Source of the DNA: Vitis vinifera
Lineage: Eukaryota > Streptophyta > Magnoliopsida > Vitales > Vitaceae
Reading direction: 5' to 3'
Assembly: GCF_030704535.1 (NCBI RefSeq)
Contig: NC_081813.1
Coordinates: 6,572,501-6,636,500 of the forward strand
Length of the DNA: 64,000 bases
Positions 11,751 to 23,599 of the stretch are shown here, piece by piece. Each line of letters begins with the position of its first letter. The stretch's first letter is position 1. The position numbers were made by a program, and so were the translations under genes. The notes beneath the pieces are model-generated. The model searched no databases. It was not told the DNA's origin and was given only the letters and a program-made list of their open reading frames with translations.

Positions 11751-12989
11751 ACCGGTTTGAATACACTTCCCATTTTTTATTTTTAAAATTAGAAAATAAT
11801 AATCAATTTTATATACAATAAAAGAATTAAATATTTACATTGAAAAAACAATGGAAATTTTATTAAAGTGATTTGTCATAAGTAAATCAGTATTCTACAA
11901 ATTCAAACTCTTACAAATTCTTTTTTTAATTTATATAACTTACATTCATTAATATATTGATTTTATAATTAAATTAATTAATTGTACCATTAATAATATG
12001 TCAAATTTATAATTTTATTATAAGACCAATATATTCATTTTTGCTTCTTTATATTCTTTTTATTCATATGTAATCTTTTTTAATATCATAATCCAAAAGA
12101 TTTGATCACTTTTATTATTTTTGTCATCTTAATTTTAAAAAAAAATTATTTTCAATATTCATTAAAAATACTTAAAATTTACCTTCATTTAAATTAATTA
12201 ATAATATAATCTCAATCATTCTATTTATATTGATTTTTTTATTAAAATTAAAATGTTATTTATTTATAATTAAAATATAATTTAATTTACATTTGTTTGA
12301 TTTTAAAAATTATTAAAATATTTTTATATTAAATTTTTATTATTTTATTTAAAGACCAATACTTTCACTTTGGGCTTCTTTTATTATCTATTTGTACATT
12401 AATAAAATATTTTCTTATAATATCTAGATTATATATAAAAGAGCCAAGTATTTGTCAATGTTTTTTTTTTTTCCCTAAAATATTCTCATAGTATTGACTA
12501 TATCCTTTTGAGTCCTTTCAATTAATATTCAAAAATGAATTATTTATAAATTTAAAATGATAAGAAATATTATTTCTCTAAAATTAGATTATTTTTAGTT
12601 ACAATTTAATTGATTTAGATAGTATTTAAAAAATTAAATAACAAGAAACCATTTAAATCATTAAGATAATATTTGGATAACACATATTTACAAATTTAAA
12701 ACTTTGAATAATAACAAATATTCATGTTTCACATTAAATTGTTTTTATTTACAACTTAGTTAATTTATATAATATTTAAGAAATTAAATAATAATAAATA
12801 TGCAATTTTTTTACTCCATGTTTTTAAATAATTTTTAATTTTTTCCAACTATTGAACAAATAAAAGATTTTTATATATATGAAAAATGATTCATTCATTC
12901 ATATTAAACAAAATGTATTATTGTTTAAAATATTATTAATTATTAATTTGAAATTTAAATAGATGCATGAATCGCTACTCATTTGACTA
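11751..12989. other. gene-free AT-rich spacer
   Basis: About 1.2 kb of very AT-rich DNA with no open frame, exon or bounded repeat that I can support. Confidence 0.6.
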
Positions 12990-12994
12990 TAGTG

Positions 12995-13441
12995 TGTTAG
13001 AATAACAATGGACTCACATATGGAGCATAGTTTATGATTAAGCTATTCGAATATACATATTTAATTTATATTTGTTCTAAAGTATGAACCACCTCATGTG
13101 TAGAGCCCAATACCATATATGTCTCAGATGATGGGCTTAAGACACATATGACCCAATATTCAAAGGGAATGGTCCCTAAGGTATAGAGGATATAAGGTTG
13201 GTGTATGTTCATATTTCTTGGATAGTTTTTTAATAAACAGAACGCGTTCTCTCCCACTTCCCATCGCCAGAGATATTACAGAAAATGTGGTTTCCCTCTA
13301 TTGCCTGAGAAGATCCATACCTTATTCAACATAGGAAAAATGGACTCAGGTTTGTTCTCAATCTGTTGAGAAAAAGGCATGTTTTTCTATGTTTGATTTA
13401 TATCTAGTTTCTGTTTTTGGGTGATCATGGAGATTACAACA
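12995..13441 (+). repeat. 5' LTR of the Copia element
   Basis: Starts TGTTAGAATAAC and ends GATTACAACA. It is the same length as the 3' LTR and colinear with it throughout. The left copy of the target duplication, TAGTG, is at 12990-12994. Confidence 0.96.
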
Positions 13442-13443
13442 AT

Positions 13444-13456
13444 TGATATCATAGTC
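13444..13456 (+). other. primer-binding site, initiator-tRNA-Met type
   Basis: TGATATCATAGTC, starting two bases after the LTR end, agrees at 10 of 13 positions with the TGGTATCAGAGCC complement of initiator tRNA-Met used by most plant Copia elements. The mismatches fit an old, inactive copy. Confidence 0.75.
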
Positions 13457-13487
13457 TTGTTGTGTTAATGAAGGTTCCCATTTTCCC

Positions 13488-14500
13488 AAAAAAAAAAAAA
13501 AAACCACATTCTGGTCATTCCCTTTCTCATTGGGAATCAAACAAATCCAGGACCCTTTTGAAAGACCTAAACATATTCAACCAGTCAATAATAAATAAAT
13601 AATCATGGACATCATGGGAGGGCACAAATCCGCCTGTAATCAGACATGGTGCTGGCTGTGGGGTGCGAACCCACCAACACTTCTTAGAAAACACATTTTA
13701 AAACACAAACAAAAGAACCAGAGCGTGCGGAGAGAAACAACAGAAAATCGAAACAAAACAAAGACCAACCTTAGCGTGGAAATGAATAGTGCATAGAAGG
13801 AAGGCTCAGATCTGCCATTTATGTTTGGCATCGGCACTCGGCGATCGGAGAAGGGCATTGTGGCGCTGCTGGCGGCGTCGATTTGATGTGGGCGACGCTA
13901 TCAGCGTCTTCCGTCGTTCGTTTGGCGATCGGCGTTCATTGTGATGCTGCTTTTGGCACTCGCCAATCAGAGAAGGTTGATGGGGCGCCGTTGCCAGCGT
14001 CTTCCGCCATTTGTTTGGCGTGGCGTTCCCTCTGTTTTGGCACCGTTTTGACGCCAATTTTGGTAATCGAAGAAGGCGCTGTGGCGTCTTCCTTGCGACG
14101 CCGTCTAGGCGCCGTTTTGGTGATTGGAACGCCATTGAGCGATGCTGGTCAAGCGCCGTTTTGACACCGCTGTAATGCTGGTACCAGCGTCCTTTGGTGA
14201 CATTTGGCAGTGTCCTTCCCGCTCTAGGAACCACTCCTCTTGAAACGGACAGGCCAACACCCACACCATTGTAGCCTCCCTTGCCACCCAACCATTCCAA
14301 GTCCAACCCTATATGGCCCAATGACAGGCTTGTAAAAGGTTCTTAATTTTAATTCAATCAAGCCCAATCCTAACCCATGTTAGCATTCAATGGGACTTTA
14401 GTTTGAATTGGGCAATGAAGCTAAACCCATGGGTTTTTAGACCAAGGCCTTACCCATTGCTAGGCTTGTATCTCAATATGAGTTTGTGGGCAAGTTTGGG
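13488..14500. other. GC-rich anomalous insert in the Copia leader
   Basis: Begins with a 16-A run at 13488-13503. From about 13800 to 14330 the sequence becomes strongly GC-rich and CpG-rich, unlike anything around it. It contains degenerate repeats of a unit with GGCACTCGSCRATCRGAGAAGG-like starts (about 13832 and 13956) and several GGCGCCGTT / GGCGTCTTCC variants. Minus- and plus-strand open frames cover it (13806-14321, 13883-14164), but their translations are low-complexity and match no domain I know. It could be a nested insertion, captured host DNA, or a lineage-specific leader. Confidence 0.55.
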
Positions 14501-14557
14501 CCATGAGACTTATTTTGTAATAATAATAAAAATAAAGATAATAACAATAATAATAAA

Positions 14558-14607
14558 CGACCACAAGGTTGAGAGTTTTGTGCTCAACCAATCGAGCTAT
14601 GGGACCC
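14558..14607 (-). repeat. tRNA-Lys-like 5' fragment (SINE or tRNA relic)
   Basis: The minus strand reads GGTCCCATAGCTCGATTGG, then TTGAGCAC and CTCTCAACCTTGTGGTCG. This matches the D-arm/A-box (TAGCTCAGTTGG) and anticodon-arm half of plant tRNA-Lys; AACCTTGTGGTCG is the most telling part. The sequence then breaks into TTTATTATTATTG, so the T-arm and B-box are missing. It is a relic and cannot be a functional tRNA gene. Confidence 0.6.
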
Positions 14608-15128
14608 TTATGTTTATTTATGATTTTGCACCATAAAAAATTATGATTCTGATAAATTTTTGTATTCTCTTCTCTGTACCATATTAAATATAGGAATTTA
14701 TCATTTCTTGTTACATTTATGTTTAATATTTTTAAATAAATGAGTTATATATATTTGTTGCCAAAGTAACTTATATAATATAATTTTATTTATTTTGAAA
14801 TATGTAAACATGTTATTATTGTATAAAATAATCAGCCCAAATGAAGATTATTTTAATATAATAATAAATAAAGTAGTCATAAATATATGACATATAAAGT
14901 TTACCTTGCTTGCTGTATGTTAGTCCAAAGACAGACATATTACTTCGGTTTTATTGTCAATATTTATGAATTAATTTTGAAAAAGGGATACCAATTACAA
15001 GTTGATATTTTTGTCCAAAGATTGAATATTAATGTTTGTGTTAGGTATCTTGTAATAGGCCCACATGCATATATATATATATATATGTTAAATTTTTATT
15101 TATTCATATATGTATGATATAGTTGTGA

Positions 15129-18100
15129 TTGATTGTGAGCTTTATTATTATGGACTCAACATCTTCTATATCTGCTAATGTTAATAATATTCCTGTGCTT
15201 AATGGCACCAACTTTAAGAAATGGAAGGAACACGTTATAATTATGCTCGGGTGCATGGATTTGGACTATGCATTAAGAGAAGATCGCCCTCCAGACCTTA
15301 CTAGTGCCAGCAGTGCTGAACAAAGGGCTGCTATGGAAAAATGGGAGCGATCTAATCGCATGAGTCTAATGATAATGAAGCACTCAATTCCAAAAGCTAT
15401 AAGAGGTGCAATACCTGAGGAGAGCCGAGCCAAGACATTCTTAGACCAGATAGCAAACCGATTCGCTGCAAATGAAAAGGTTGAGACAAACACTACTCTT
15501 AGTAAGCTTGTTTCCATGCGGTACAAAGGGAAAGAGAATATAAAGGAGTACATAATGGAAATGTTCAATCTTGTGACTAGACTCAAGGTACTAAAGTTAG
15601 AGTTGTTAGAAGACATACTCGTGCACTTGGTATTGATCTCTCTGTCTACACAATTTAGTCCATTTAAGATCAGTTACAACACACAAAAGGAAAAATAGAC
15701 TCTAAATGAGCTTATTGTTCAATGTGTACAAGAGAATGAGAGATTGAAACAAGAGAAGATAGAAAGTGCTCACTTAGCCTCCACATCTCAGGGATTTGGT
15801 ACCAACAAGAAAAGAAAGAGAGACAATAAAGGAAAACAAACTGTATTTTCTGGGAGATCAAAGCAAAAGGTGTAGAAAAAACAAGATAAGGAAATTACTT
15901 GTTTCTTTTGCAAGAAGACTGGTCATATGAAGAAGACATGTACCAAATACGCTACTTGGCGTGAAAAGAAAGGTACATTTCTCAACTTTGTTTGCTCAGA
16001 AATTAATTTAGTTATAGTGCCTATTGACACTTGGTGGATAGATACGAGTGCAACTATTCACATAAGTGTTACGATGCAGGGTTGCCTAAGGAGTTGAATG
16101 CTAACTGATGGTGAAAGAAACATCTATGTGGGAAATGGAAACAAGGCTGTAGTGAAGGCTATTGGTCTTTTTAGATTACAGTTAGACTCTGGATGTACTT
16201 TGGATTTGGAAGTGACTTTTGTAGTACCGTCGTTTAGACAAAATTTAATTTCTGTTTCATGTCTAAACAAATGTGGATATTATTGTTCATTTAGAAATGG
16301 AATGGTTAGTCTTTATCTAAATTCAAATGTTATTGGTATAGGTAGTCTAACTGACAAATTATACAAATTGAACATAAAGACCTCTAATGGAAATGAAACC
16401 TTGCATTCAAGTAATTATGGCATTAAGCGAAAATTAACAAATGAGAATTCATTAATGTTATGGCACAAACGTTTGGGTCATATTTCAAATCAACGTATTC
16501 AAAGGTTTGTGTCAGAGGGAGTTCTTGATCCACTTGATTTGTCAGACTTTCAAGTTTGTACAGAGTGTATTAAGGGTAAACAAACAAATGTGAAGAAAAA
16601 TGATGCCAATAGGTGCGGTGACGTCTTGGAATTGATACATACAGACATTTGTGGTCCATTTCCTACCCCTTCTTGGAATGAACAACAATATTTTATCACT
16701 TTTATTAATGATTACTCATGCTATGACTATCTTTATTTGATTCATGAGAAGTCTCAGTCATTGGATGTGTTCAAGAATTTTAAAGCTGAAGTTGAGAACC
16801 AACTAAGCAAGAAAATAAAAGGCCATCAGATCTGATAGTGGAGGTGAGTATTATGGTAGATATGACGGATCTGGTGAACAACGTCCAAGGCCATTCGCCA
16901 AATATTTGATGGAGTGTGGTATCATTCCTCAGTACTCCATGTCGAGGACTCCAAGCCAAAATGGCGTAGCAGAGAGGCGAAACCGTACTCTTAAGGATAT
17001 GGTAAGAAGTATGATCAGTCATTCCACCTTACCAGAATCACTTTGGAGCGAAGCTGTCAAAACTGCAGTTTACATTTTGAACAGAGACCCAAGCAAAGCA
17101 GTAGCCAAAACCCCATATGAGTTATGAACTAGCAAAAAACCTAATATTAGGCATTTGCATGTCTGGGGTTGTCCAGCTAAGGCTAGGCCTTACAAGCCAA
17201 ATAAAAAGAAATTGGACTTCAGAACAGTGAGCTGCTATTTTGTAGGGTATTCTGAAAGGTCGAGAGGTTTCAAGTTTTATGACCCCTTAACTAGATCTTT
17301 CTTTGAAACGGGCAATGCTAAGTTCATTGAGGATGTTGAGTTAAGTGGGAAAGAATCATTAAGAAATGTGGTCTTTAAAGAGGAATCTGTTAGTATTCCT
17401 ATTATTGCAACTAGACATGGTCATATTATGTTTGATGACACTATCCAGAATGTACAACCAATAACAGAGATTGTAGACACACTTGAAATTCCTCCTACTC
17501 AAGTTGTGGAACCAGTTCAAGTTCATGAAGAGGTAACTCAACAACCTCAAGAACCTCAAGTACAAGTGCTACTGAGAAAATCCACTAGAGAAAGGAGAAG
17601 TACAATTTTAGATGATTATGTTGTATATCTCTAAGAACATGAGTTTGACATGGGTCTGGAAGATGATCCAATTTCAGTTAGTCAAGTCAAACAAAGTTCT
17701 GACTCTGAAAAGTGGATAGAAGCCATGAAGGATGAGATGAAATCAATGAAAGACAATGGTGTTTGGGACTTAGTAGAGTTGCCTGAAGGTGTAAAACTGA
17801 TTGGTTGTAAATGGATTTTTAAGACCAAACAGGATTCAAAAGGCAACATTATTAGGTATAAGGCATGCCTAATCGCAAAAGGTTTTACTCAAAAGAAGAC
17901 ATTGATTATAAGGAGACCTTTTCGTCGGTTTCGTCAAAAGACTCCTTTAGGATCATCATGGCACTTATGGCTCATTAAGATTTAGAGCTGCATCAAATGG
18001 ACCTTAAAACTGCGTTTCTTAATGGTAACATTGATGAGACAATATACATGGTGCAACCAGAGAAATTTGAGTCTAATGATTCAAAGCAACTTGTATGCAA

Positions 18101-19247
18101 ATTAAAAAGGTTTATATATGGTTTAAAGCAGGCATCCCGACAATGGTACCGAAAGTTTGATAAGGTGATTACTTCATTTGGTTTTAAGGAGAACACCGTT
18201 GATCAATGCATATATCTCAAGTTCAATGGGAGCAAATTCATTACCTTGGTTCTATATGTAAATGATATTCTACTTGCAAGTAGTGATGTGGAACTTTTGC
18301 ATGAAACCAAGCGATTTCTATCCAGTAAATTTAACATAAAGGATCTTGGTAATGCATCTTTTGTGCTGGGTATACAGATCTATAGGGATCATTCAAGAGG
18401 TATACTTGGGCTGTCACAAAAGTCTTACATCTATAAGGTGTTAAGTAGGTTTGACATGAGCAATTATGCACTAAGAGACACGCCTGTGGCAAAAGACGAT
18501 AAATTTAGTTTGCACCAATGTCTGAAAAATGAACTTGAGAGGAAGGATATGGAAAGGTTTCCCTATGCCTTGGCAGTAGGAAGTCTCATGTATGCACAAG
18601 TTTGTACACTTCCGGATATTGCATACATTGTTGGAATGTTGGGCAGATATTTGAGTAACCTAGGTATGGATCACTAGAAAAAGGCAAAACAGGTTATGCG
18701 GTATTTTCAAAGAACTAAAGATTATATGCTCACATATCGAAGATCCAGTCATTTAGAGATTGTGGGATATTCGGACTTCGATTTCGCGGGATATCTTGAC
18801 AGCAGGAGATCCACTTCAGGCTACATCTTTATGTTGGCTGGAAGAGCAGTTTCATGGAAAAGTGTTAAACAAACACTTATTGCTTCTTTGACCATGGAGG
18901 TAGAATTCATAACCTACTACGAGACATCAAACCATGAGATATGGCTACGGAATTTTATCACTCAGTTGCGAATTGTTGATGGGATTGAGAAACCATTGAG
19001 AATCAATTGTGATAATAAGACCGCTGAATTATATTCTAAGAACAACCGAAGTTCGTCAAAGTCCAAATACATTGGCATCAAGTTCTTGGTTGTGAAAGAA
19101 ATAGTTCAGAGTCTTCAAGTATCAATTGAACACATAAGCACAAACTTCATGATTGCGGATTTGCTCACTAAGGGTTTGCCACCCAAAGTATATCATGAGC
19201 ATGTCACACATATGGGTGTTGTACATATTAATGATGTGCTAGTATAG
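15129..19247 (+). pseudogene. broken Copia gag-pol polyprotein gene
   Basis: The gag region starts at the ATG near 15150 and is interrupted by a stop at 15696. A zinc-knuckle CFFCKKTGHMKKTC lies near 15900-15940. The protease active-site region reads IDTSATIHIS near 16040. The pre-integrase motif LWHKRLGHIS is near 16460. Integrase continues through [12 protein letters not shown] near 16960. RT runs from about 17690, with KWIFKTKQDSKG, and its catalytic YVDD reads YVND near 18258, an unfavourable change. RNase H spans about 18700-19230 and ends near the conserved ADLLTKGLP. At least six breaks occur: stops or frameshifts near 15696, 15873, 16095, 16833, 17125, 17632, 17905 and 18675. No functional polyprotein is possible. 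Confidence 0.95.
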
Positions 19248-19691
19248 TGGGAATTTCTATTTAGATTTTGTGTTTGTTTTCTTGATGTGTTATTATGTTT
19301 GTGTTATTTGTACAGACCTTGGTTTTGAAGACTATTGTGTTTGAATACTCTGAATTGAGATGATGATTTTCAGAAGCAGTTTAGCATCAAGTGTTGAAAG
19401 TGGAATTTGACTATTTTTTAGTCATAAAGTAGGACCAATAGGAAATAGACATATTAAAGATCACATTCTATGTAATTTCCATGCTACACATCCATACTTG
19501 ATCCATGTTGCTAATTTTGTTAATGTTGTGATCATTGATGGGTCTAGTTATAGTTGTGATTAACGAAGACCGCTTTAATCCTGTGTTAGCATAATTAGTA
19601 AACCGGATTGTTTAAGGATATTTGGATAGGATAGCAAAGATGAGCTTAATAAAGTACTGTCATGAACATTGTTCGGTAATATATGTGGTCC

Positions 19692-19702
19692 AAGTGGGAG
19701 AT
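19692..19702 (+). other. polypurine tract of the Copia element
   Basis: AAGTGGGAGAT lies directly before the 3' LTR TGTTAG, the typical plant Copia plus-strand priming site. Confidence 0.9.
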
Positions 19703-20149
19703 TGTTAGAATAACTATAAATTCACATATGGAGCATAGTTTATGATTAAGTTATTCGCATATACATATTTAATTTATATTTGTTCTAAAGTATGGGCCAC
19801 CTCATGTGTAGAGCCCAATACCATATGTGTCTCAGATGATGGGCCTAAGACACATATGACCCAATATTCAAAGGGAATGGTCCCTAAGGTATAGAAGATA
19901 TAAGGTTAGTGTTTGTTCATATTTTTTGGATAGTTTTTTAATAGACAGAACGCGTTATCTCCCGCTTCCCATTGCCAGAGAGACTTCAAAAAGGGTGGTT
20001 TCCCTCTATCGCCTGAGAAGATCCATACCTTATTCAACATAGGAAAAATGAACTCAGGTTTGTTCTCAATTTGTTGAGAAGAAGACATGTTTTTCTATTT
20101 TTGATTTATATCTAGTTTCTATTTTTGGGTGATCATGGAGATTACAACA
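19703..20149 (+). repeat. 3' LTR of the Copia element
   Basis: 447 bp, TGTTAGAATAAC to GATTACAACA, with the right target duplication TAGTG at 20150-20154. It differs from the 5' LTR by about 31 substitutions on a hand count. Confidence 0.96.
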
Positions 20150-20154
20150 TAGTG

Positions 20155-22056
20155 ACCACATTCATGCATCTCATTACTTTTGAATTACCATTTTTTCAAC
20201 AATCTTGCATCACCCACTTCTTTTCTTTCCTTCAAGTGGACTCAGAAAGTTGTTACTAATCCAATATGGAAATTGCACCATCTCATTTCTCCGCATATAA
20301 GCAACCAAAGAATCATCACATTTGTTGACTCTTCAGTGTCTTCCCATTGAGATGTTGTTTGAAATCATGATTTGAGTTTGAAAAGCTTCATCAATGAACT
20401 TCTTCAATGCAACATTGCCCTTTCAGGTTTAAAATCGAATAATTTGTCCTTCAAACTTCTTAAATACCAGCATTGTGTATTTTTTATTGAACAGTGTTAG
20501 TTTGAATGGATGGAAATGTCATGTGTTGTGCATGTAACTTAATAAATAGGAGTAAATTTGAAAATTGAGCAACAAATTGCGTAACTAAGAATGGTATTCA
20601 TAATTTAGAATTAATCATTTAGTGATCAAATTTCCCTAAAGATGTTAAAAAGTTTAATTTTGAAGATTATAATAGTTCATTTTTCACTTGCATTTATAAG
20701 TATTCTACTTCATAGTCTCATTTCATAAAATAAAAAAAAAAAATGGTTATTCACATTTCTAAATTATCTTTCTATAAATATATATACATATACCTTTTCA
20801 AAATGTGTCATGTGTGTAAAAGAATAGAAGGAAAAAATAGTAGTATAAAAAAGAGTTAGTTCTTTTTTAAAAATATTATTGGAACCATGTTTAATAAAAA
20901 TTACATTAAAATAATTATCCTGATTATGTTATTTGAGCATAATAAAAAATTTGTCAATTTAAAGTTTTAAAATAGCAATGGATTAATAAATGACTACTTC
21001 AGATAAATTTACATTTTTATTGTTTTTAGATGTGTATTTAAATTTTGTATATCATTGTCCAATATTATAAAAAGAAATATAAGTTTATAATTAAAATCAT
21101 AAACATTTTTAAACAAAAAATTATAAATATATCATCATTTCTTTCTATATTTGAATACATCCAAAGTAAATAAAATTATTATTTTATGATTCAATTTGTT
21201 TTATACACAAGCCAATATATGTATTATTTTTTGTTCAATCATTTTTCCAATATTTTTATTCTGTTTTGGTTGATACTTTTTGGGATTTCCATATGATATT
21301 TCTATAAAACTCAATCATCAAGATTTATTTTCACATGTTCGATATTTTGATCCTTGCACCAACACCATCACCATCACTTAAATCTTGAATATGGAACTTT
21401 CAAAGAGAATTATTTCGTGTAGAAGGGAGTGCACTTTTGTATTGACCTCATACTCCTTTCCTCGAAGATACCATCCATGTCTCCCACAAAGGAGGTTTGG
21501 GTGTCCTCACTAAAGACTTGCTTGTGAATTATTTTTTAGAACAATTTTATATTTTCTAAAACAAAAAACATAAAAAGAACGTTTGACAACTAAAAATTAT
21601 TTTATGTTTTTTTATTTTTAAAATAGAAAACAAACAGATAACATCTTTTAGTTGTTTTCAATTATTTTCTTATGATTGTTTTAAGAAATATTATACATAC
21701 ATATAGAATAATTAAAAATAAAACACTAAATATAAAAATTATTTTTAAAAATATTAAAAGCATACTGAAAACATTTTAGGTTTCTAAATAAACTTTTATT
21801 CTACAAAAATTAGAAAACAGTTTTCAAAAACCATTTTAAAAACTATTTTTTAGAATTATTTTTTACAACAATTATCAAACACCCCTAATATTTTTGCATA
21901 CTTGGTCCAACTCAAAATAAATCAAACCCATTGAAGATATGTTTACAACTTTCCTACTTTTATACTATTTGGATGGTTTACTAAACGAAGTACAATGGAA
22001 AGAGTTCACTTGGAGAACAAAGGAGCCAGATTTTGAAGCATTAATTTTACCACATC

Positions 22057-22093
<37 letters not shown>

Positions 22094-22239
22094 TCTAACA
22101 ATGGAAGAAAGCAAAGCTGCCATGCCTAAGAGCAAGGGCATGGTGTTGAACTTCCTACTCCATTTAAGCTCTACCCTTCTGACTTACTTTTCTTTAGATA
22201 AATGAGATCAAACCAGAAACCTCCTTATCTCCATCTACC
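20155..22239. other. gene-free spacer with foldback repeat
   Basis: AT-rich DNA lacking recognisable exons. A copy of the large foldback family lies at about 21530-21890 and ends in an inverted ATTATCAAACACCCCTAA-type border. A TA microsatellite follows at 22061-22092. The segment just below 22240 should hold the SPX 3' UTR. Confidence 0.55.
22061..22092 (+). repeat. (TA)16 microsatellite
   Basis: Uninterrupted TA dinucleotide run of about 32 bases, downstream of the SPX stop codon. Confidence 0.95.
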
Positions 22240-23505
22240 TCAAAGGTCATCATCAGAATGGTCTGGTGGGTTGTTTATCAGAAAGAGGTGGTCAAGCATT
22301 GCTTCACATTCCTTCATAAGTTTGTAGAGCAGGTCAGTAGAGAAGAATGGCTGCTGCATAACCTTAGGCATGAAATGTATGTAATGGTGAGCCACCCTAT
22401 GCTGCCTCTGCTTCTCTACTATCTTCTTGTAGTGCTTCTTCACTATCTTCATGAATCCTGTTTATAATGTAATATGCTAGATGTGATTGTATTTGTCTGT
22501 TTGGATGTTACATAAAAATTAAATCTATGAAACAACTCAACTCCATACACACTTATACTGACCCGCTCCCCCATGTAGAAATTGTCCATTTTGAATCAAA
22601 CAGGCCCTTACAATTTTAAAAATATATATAGTGTCAAGGAACTCACTACATATATAGTATCGAAACCTTTTTCCCCTATCCAAATATCATAATCACTCCT
22701 TCCGCACGGGGCAGGGCATGCCTTATAGGATCCACTCCCTTATTCCCATATATGTTCATGTTGGGCTCAATGAATCCTCATGGTTTTAAAATACGTTTAC
22801 ATGTTTGAAGAACATATTACATATATAGTTTTAAAAACTTCTTTTCCTACTCGATGTGGGATATCACATCACTAATATAGTCAAATAAAGCTAGCTCAAA
22901 AATTGTGAAAATTCCTTCCAAAATTAGTGTACTTTTTTTGGCTAATTTTAACTTCTAATATTGCTGCAAATTAATAGAGAAAAAATGCACCTGTAAAGTT
23001 AGTAAGAGAGTAATGCAACAGTAAAACCATCTCTCCATGAAAGTCCAAAATATGCCTCTGCACTTCTAATATATCTCCATCAACATCCAGATTTGCCACC
23101 ATTTCTTGTAGCTCCTGCACTTGCAATAATAAAACAAACCAGTCTCATTTCACAGAAAAATTATCTTAAAAGATGAAGAGCCATAGGCAGAATATAAAAA
23201 AATACCTTTAGTTTGATGATATAATCTTCTTCCTTATCAACAAAGAAGGTATTCACCTTCTCAATTTCACCTTCAAACAATCGGATAAAACCCTTGTCCT
23301 CCCTCATCATATGCACATACCTTCCTCCAACACCTAAGCCATCAAAAGTGGTAAACCTTGGCCTTTTGTTAGACCCATCGGTTTCCCTCAACTCAAGATC
23401 AATCTGATTTAGCAGCTTCTTCAATTGCTTGTAAGATATAAACTCACTTCTCCATTCAGGAATGGTTTCCTCAACCTCCCAGCGAAGCCTCTTTCCGAAC
23501 TTCAT
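22240..23505 (-). CDS. short SPX-domain protein (phosphate signalling)
   Basis: Three minus-strand exons: 23505-23206, 23114-22991 and 22457-22240, with GT-AG borders, 642 nt and 213 aa. Nearly the whole protein is an SPX domain. The N-terminal helix MKFGKRLRWEVEETIPEW and SYKQLKKLLNQI carry the Lys/Tyr ligands that bind inositol pyrophosphates. FIRLFEGEIEKVNTFFVDKE and the C-terminal QQPFFSTDLLYKLMKECEAM are also standard. Nuclear/cytosolic SPX proteins of this class hold PHR-type MYB factors inactive when phosphate is ample. Oddities: 213 aa is shorter than Arabidopsis SPX1-3 (about 245-255), and the usual KILKKYDKRTG core helix reads KIVKKHYKKIVEKQ, losing the Asp and the following conserved segment while keeping most lysines. 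Intron 2 (533 bp) contains repeat-like DNA. Confidence 0.92.
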
Positions 23506-23565
23506 ATCTCCTCCTCAGACACCTCACCTAGCAGTGGTGAAGAAGCTGAAGAGAATGAAGGGCTC

Positions 23566-23572
23566 ATATAAA
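23566..23572 (-). promoter_or_regulatory. probable TATA box of the SPX gene
   Basis: The minus strand reads TTTATAT about 61-67 bases upstream of the SPX ATG, placing transcription start near 23536 with a roughly 30-base leader. Confidence 0.55.
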
Positions 23573-23586
23573 CCGCCATCAAGGCA

Positions 23587-23594
23587 GCATATAC
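23587..23594 (-). promoter_or_regulatory. P1BS element (PHR binding site)
   Basis: GCATATAC matches the P1BS consensus GNATATNC on either strand. It lies about 82 bases upstream of the SPX ATG and 15 bases upstream of the TATA-like box. PHR1-type factors bind P1BS in phosphate-starvation-induced promoters, including SPX genes, so the position suggests phosphate-starvation induction and feedback. Confidence 0.7.
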
Positions 23595-23599
23595 TCTAA

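Larger units (their letters stand above)
12995..20149 (+). mobile_element. complete Copia LTR retrotransposon, inactivated
   Basis: A 7155-bp element with LTRs of equal length (12995-13441 and 19703-20149, 447 bp each), TG...CA ends and a perfect 5-bp target duplication TAGTG at 12990-12994 and 20150-20154. Domain order is gag, protease, integrase, reverse transcriptase, RNase H, which defines Copia. By hand I count about 31 substitutions and no gaps between the LTRs (about 7 percent), so it is an old insertion. The coding region carries several stops and frameshifts. The leader between primer site and gag is about 1.7 kb, unusually long, because of a GC-rich insert. It sits between the inferred RPC6 promoter and the SPX gene. 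Confidence 0.97.

Noticed and set aside
13806..14321. 171-codon minus-strand open frame in the Copia leader
   Set aside because: Low-complexity, Arg/Lys-rich translation of a GC-rich repeat with no domain and an equally open plus-strand frame; GC-richness alone removes stop codons.
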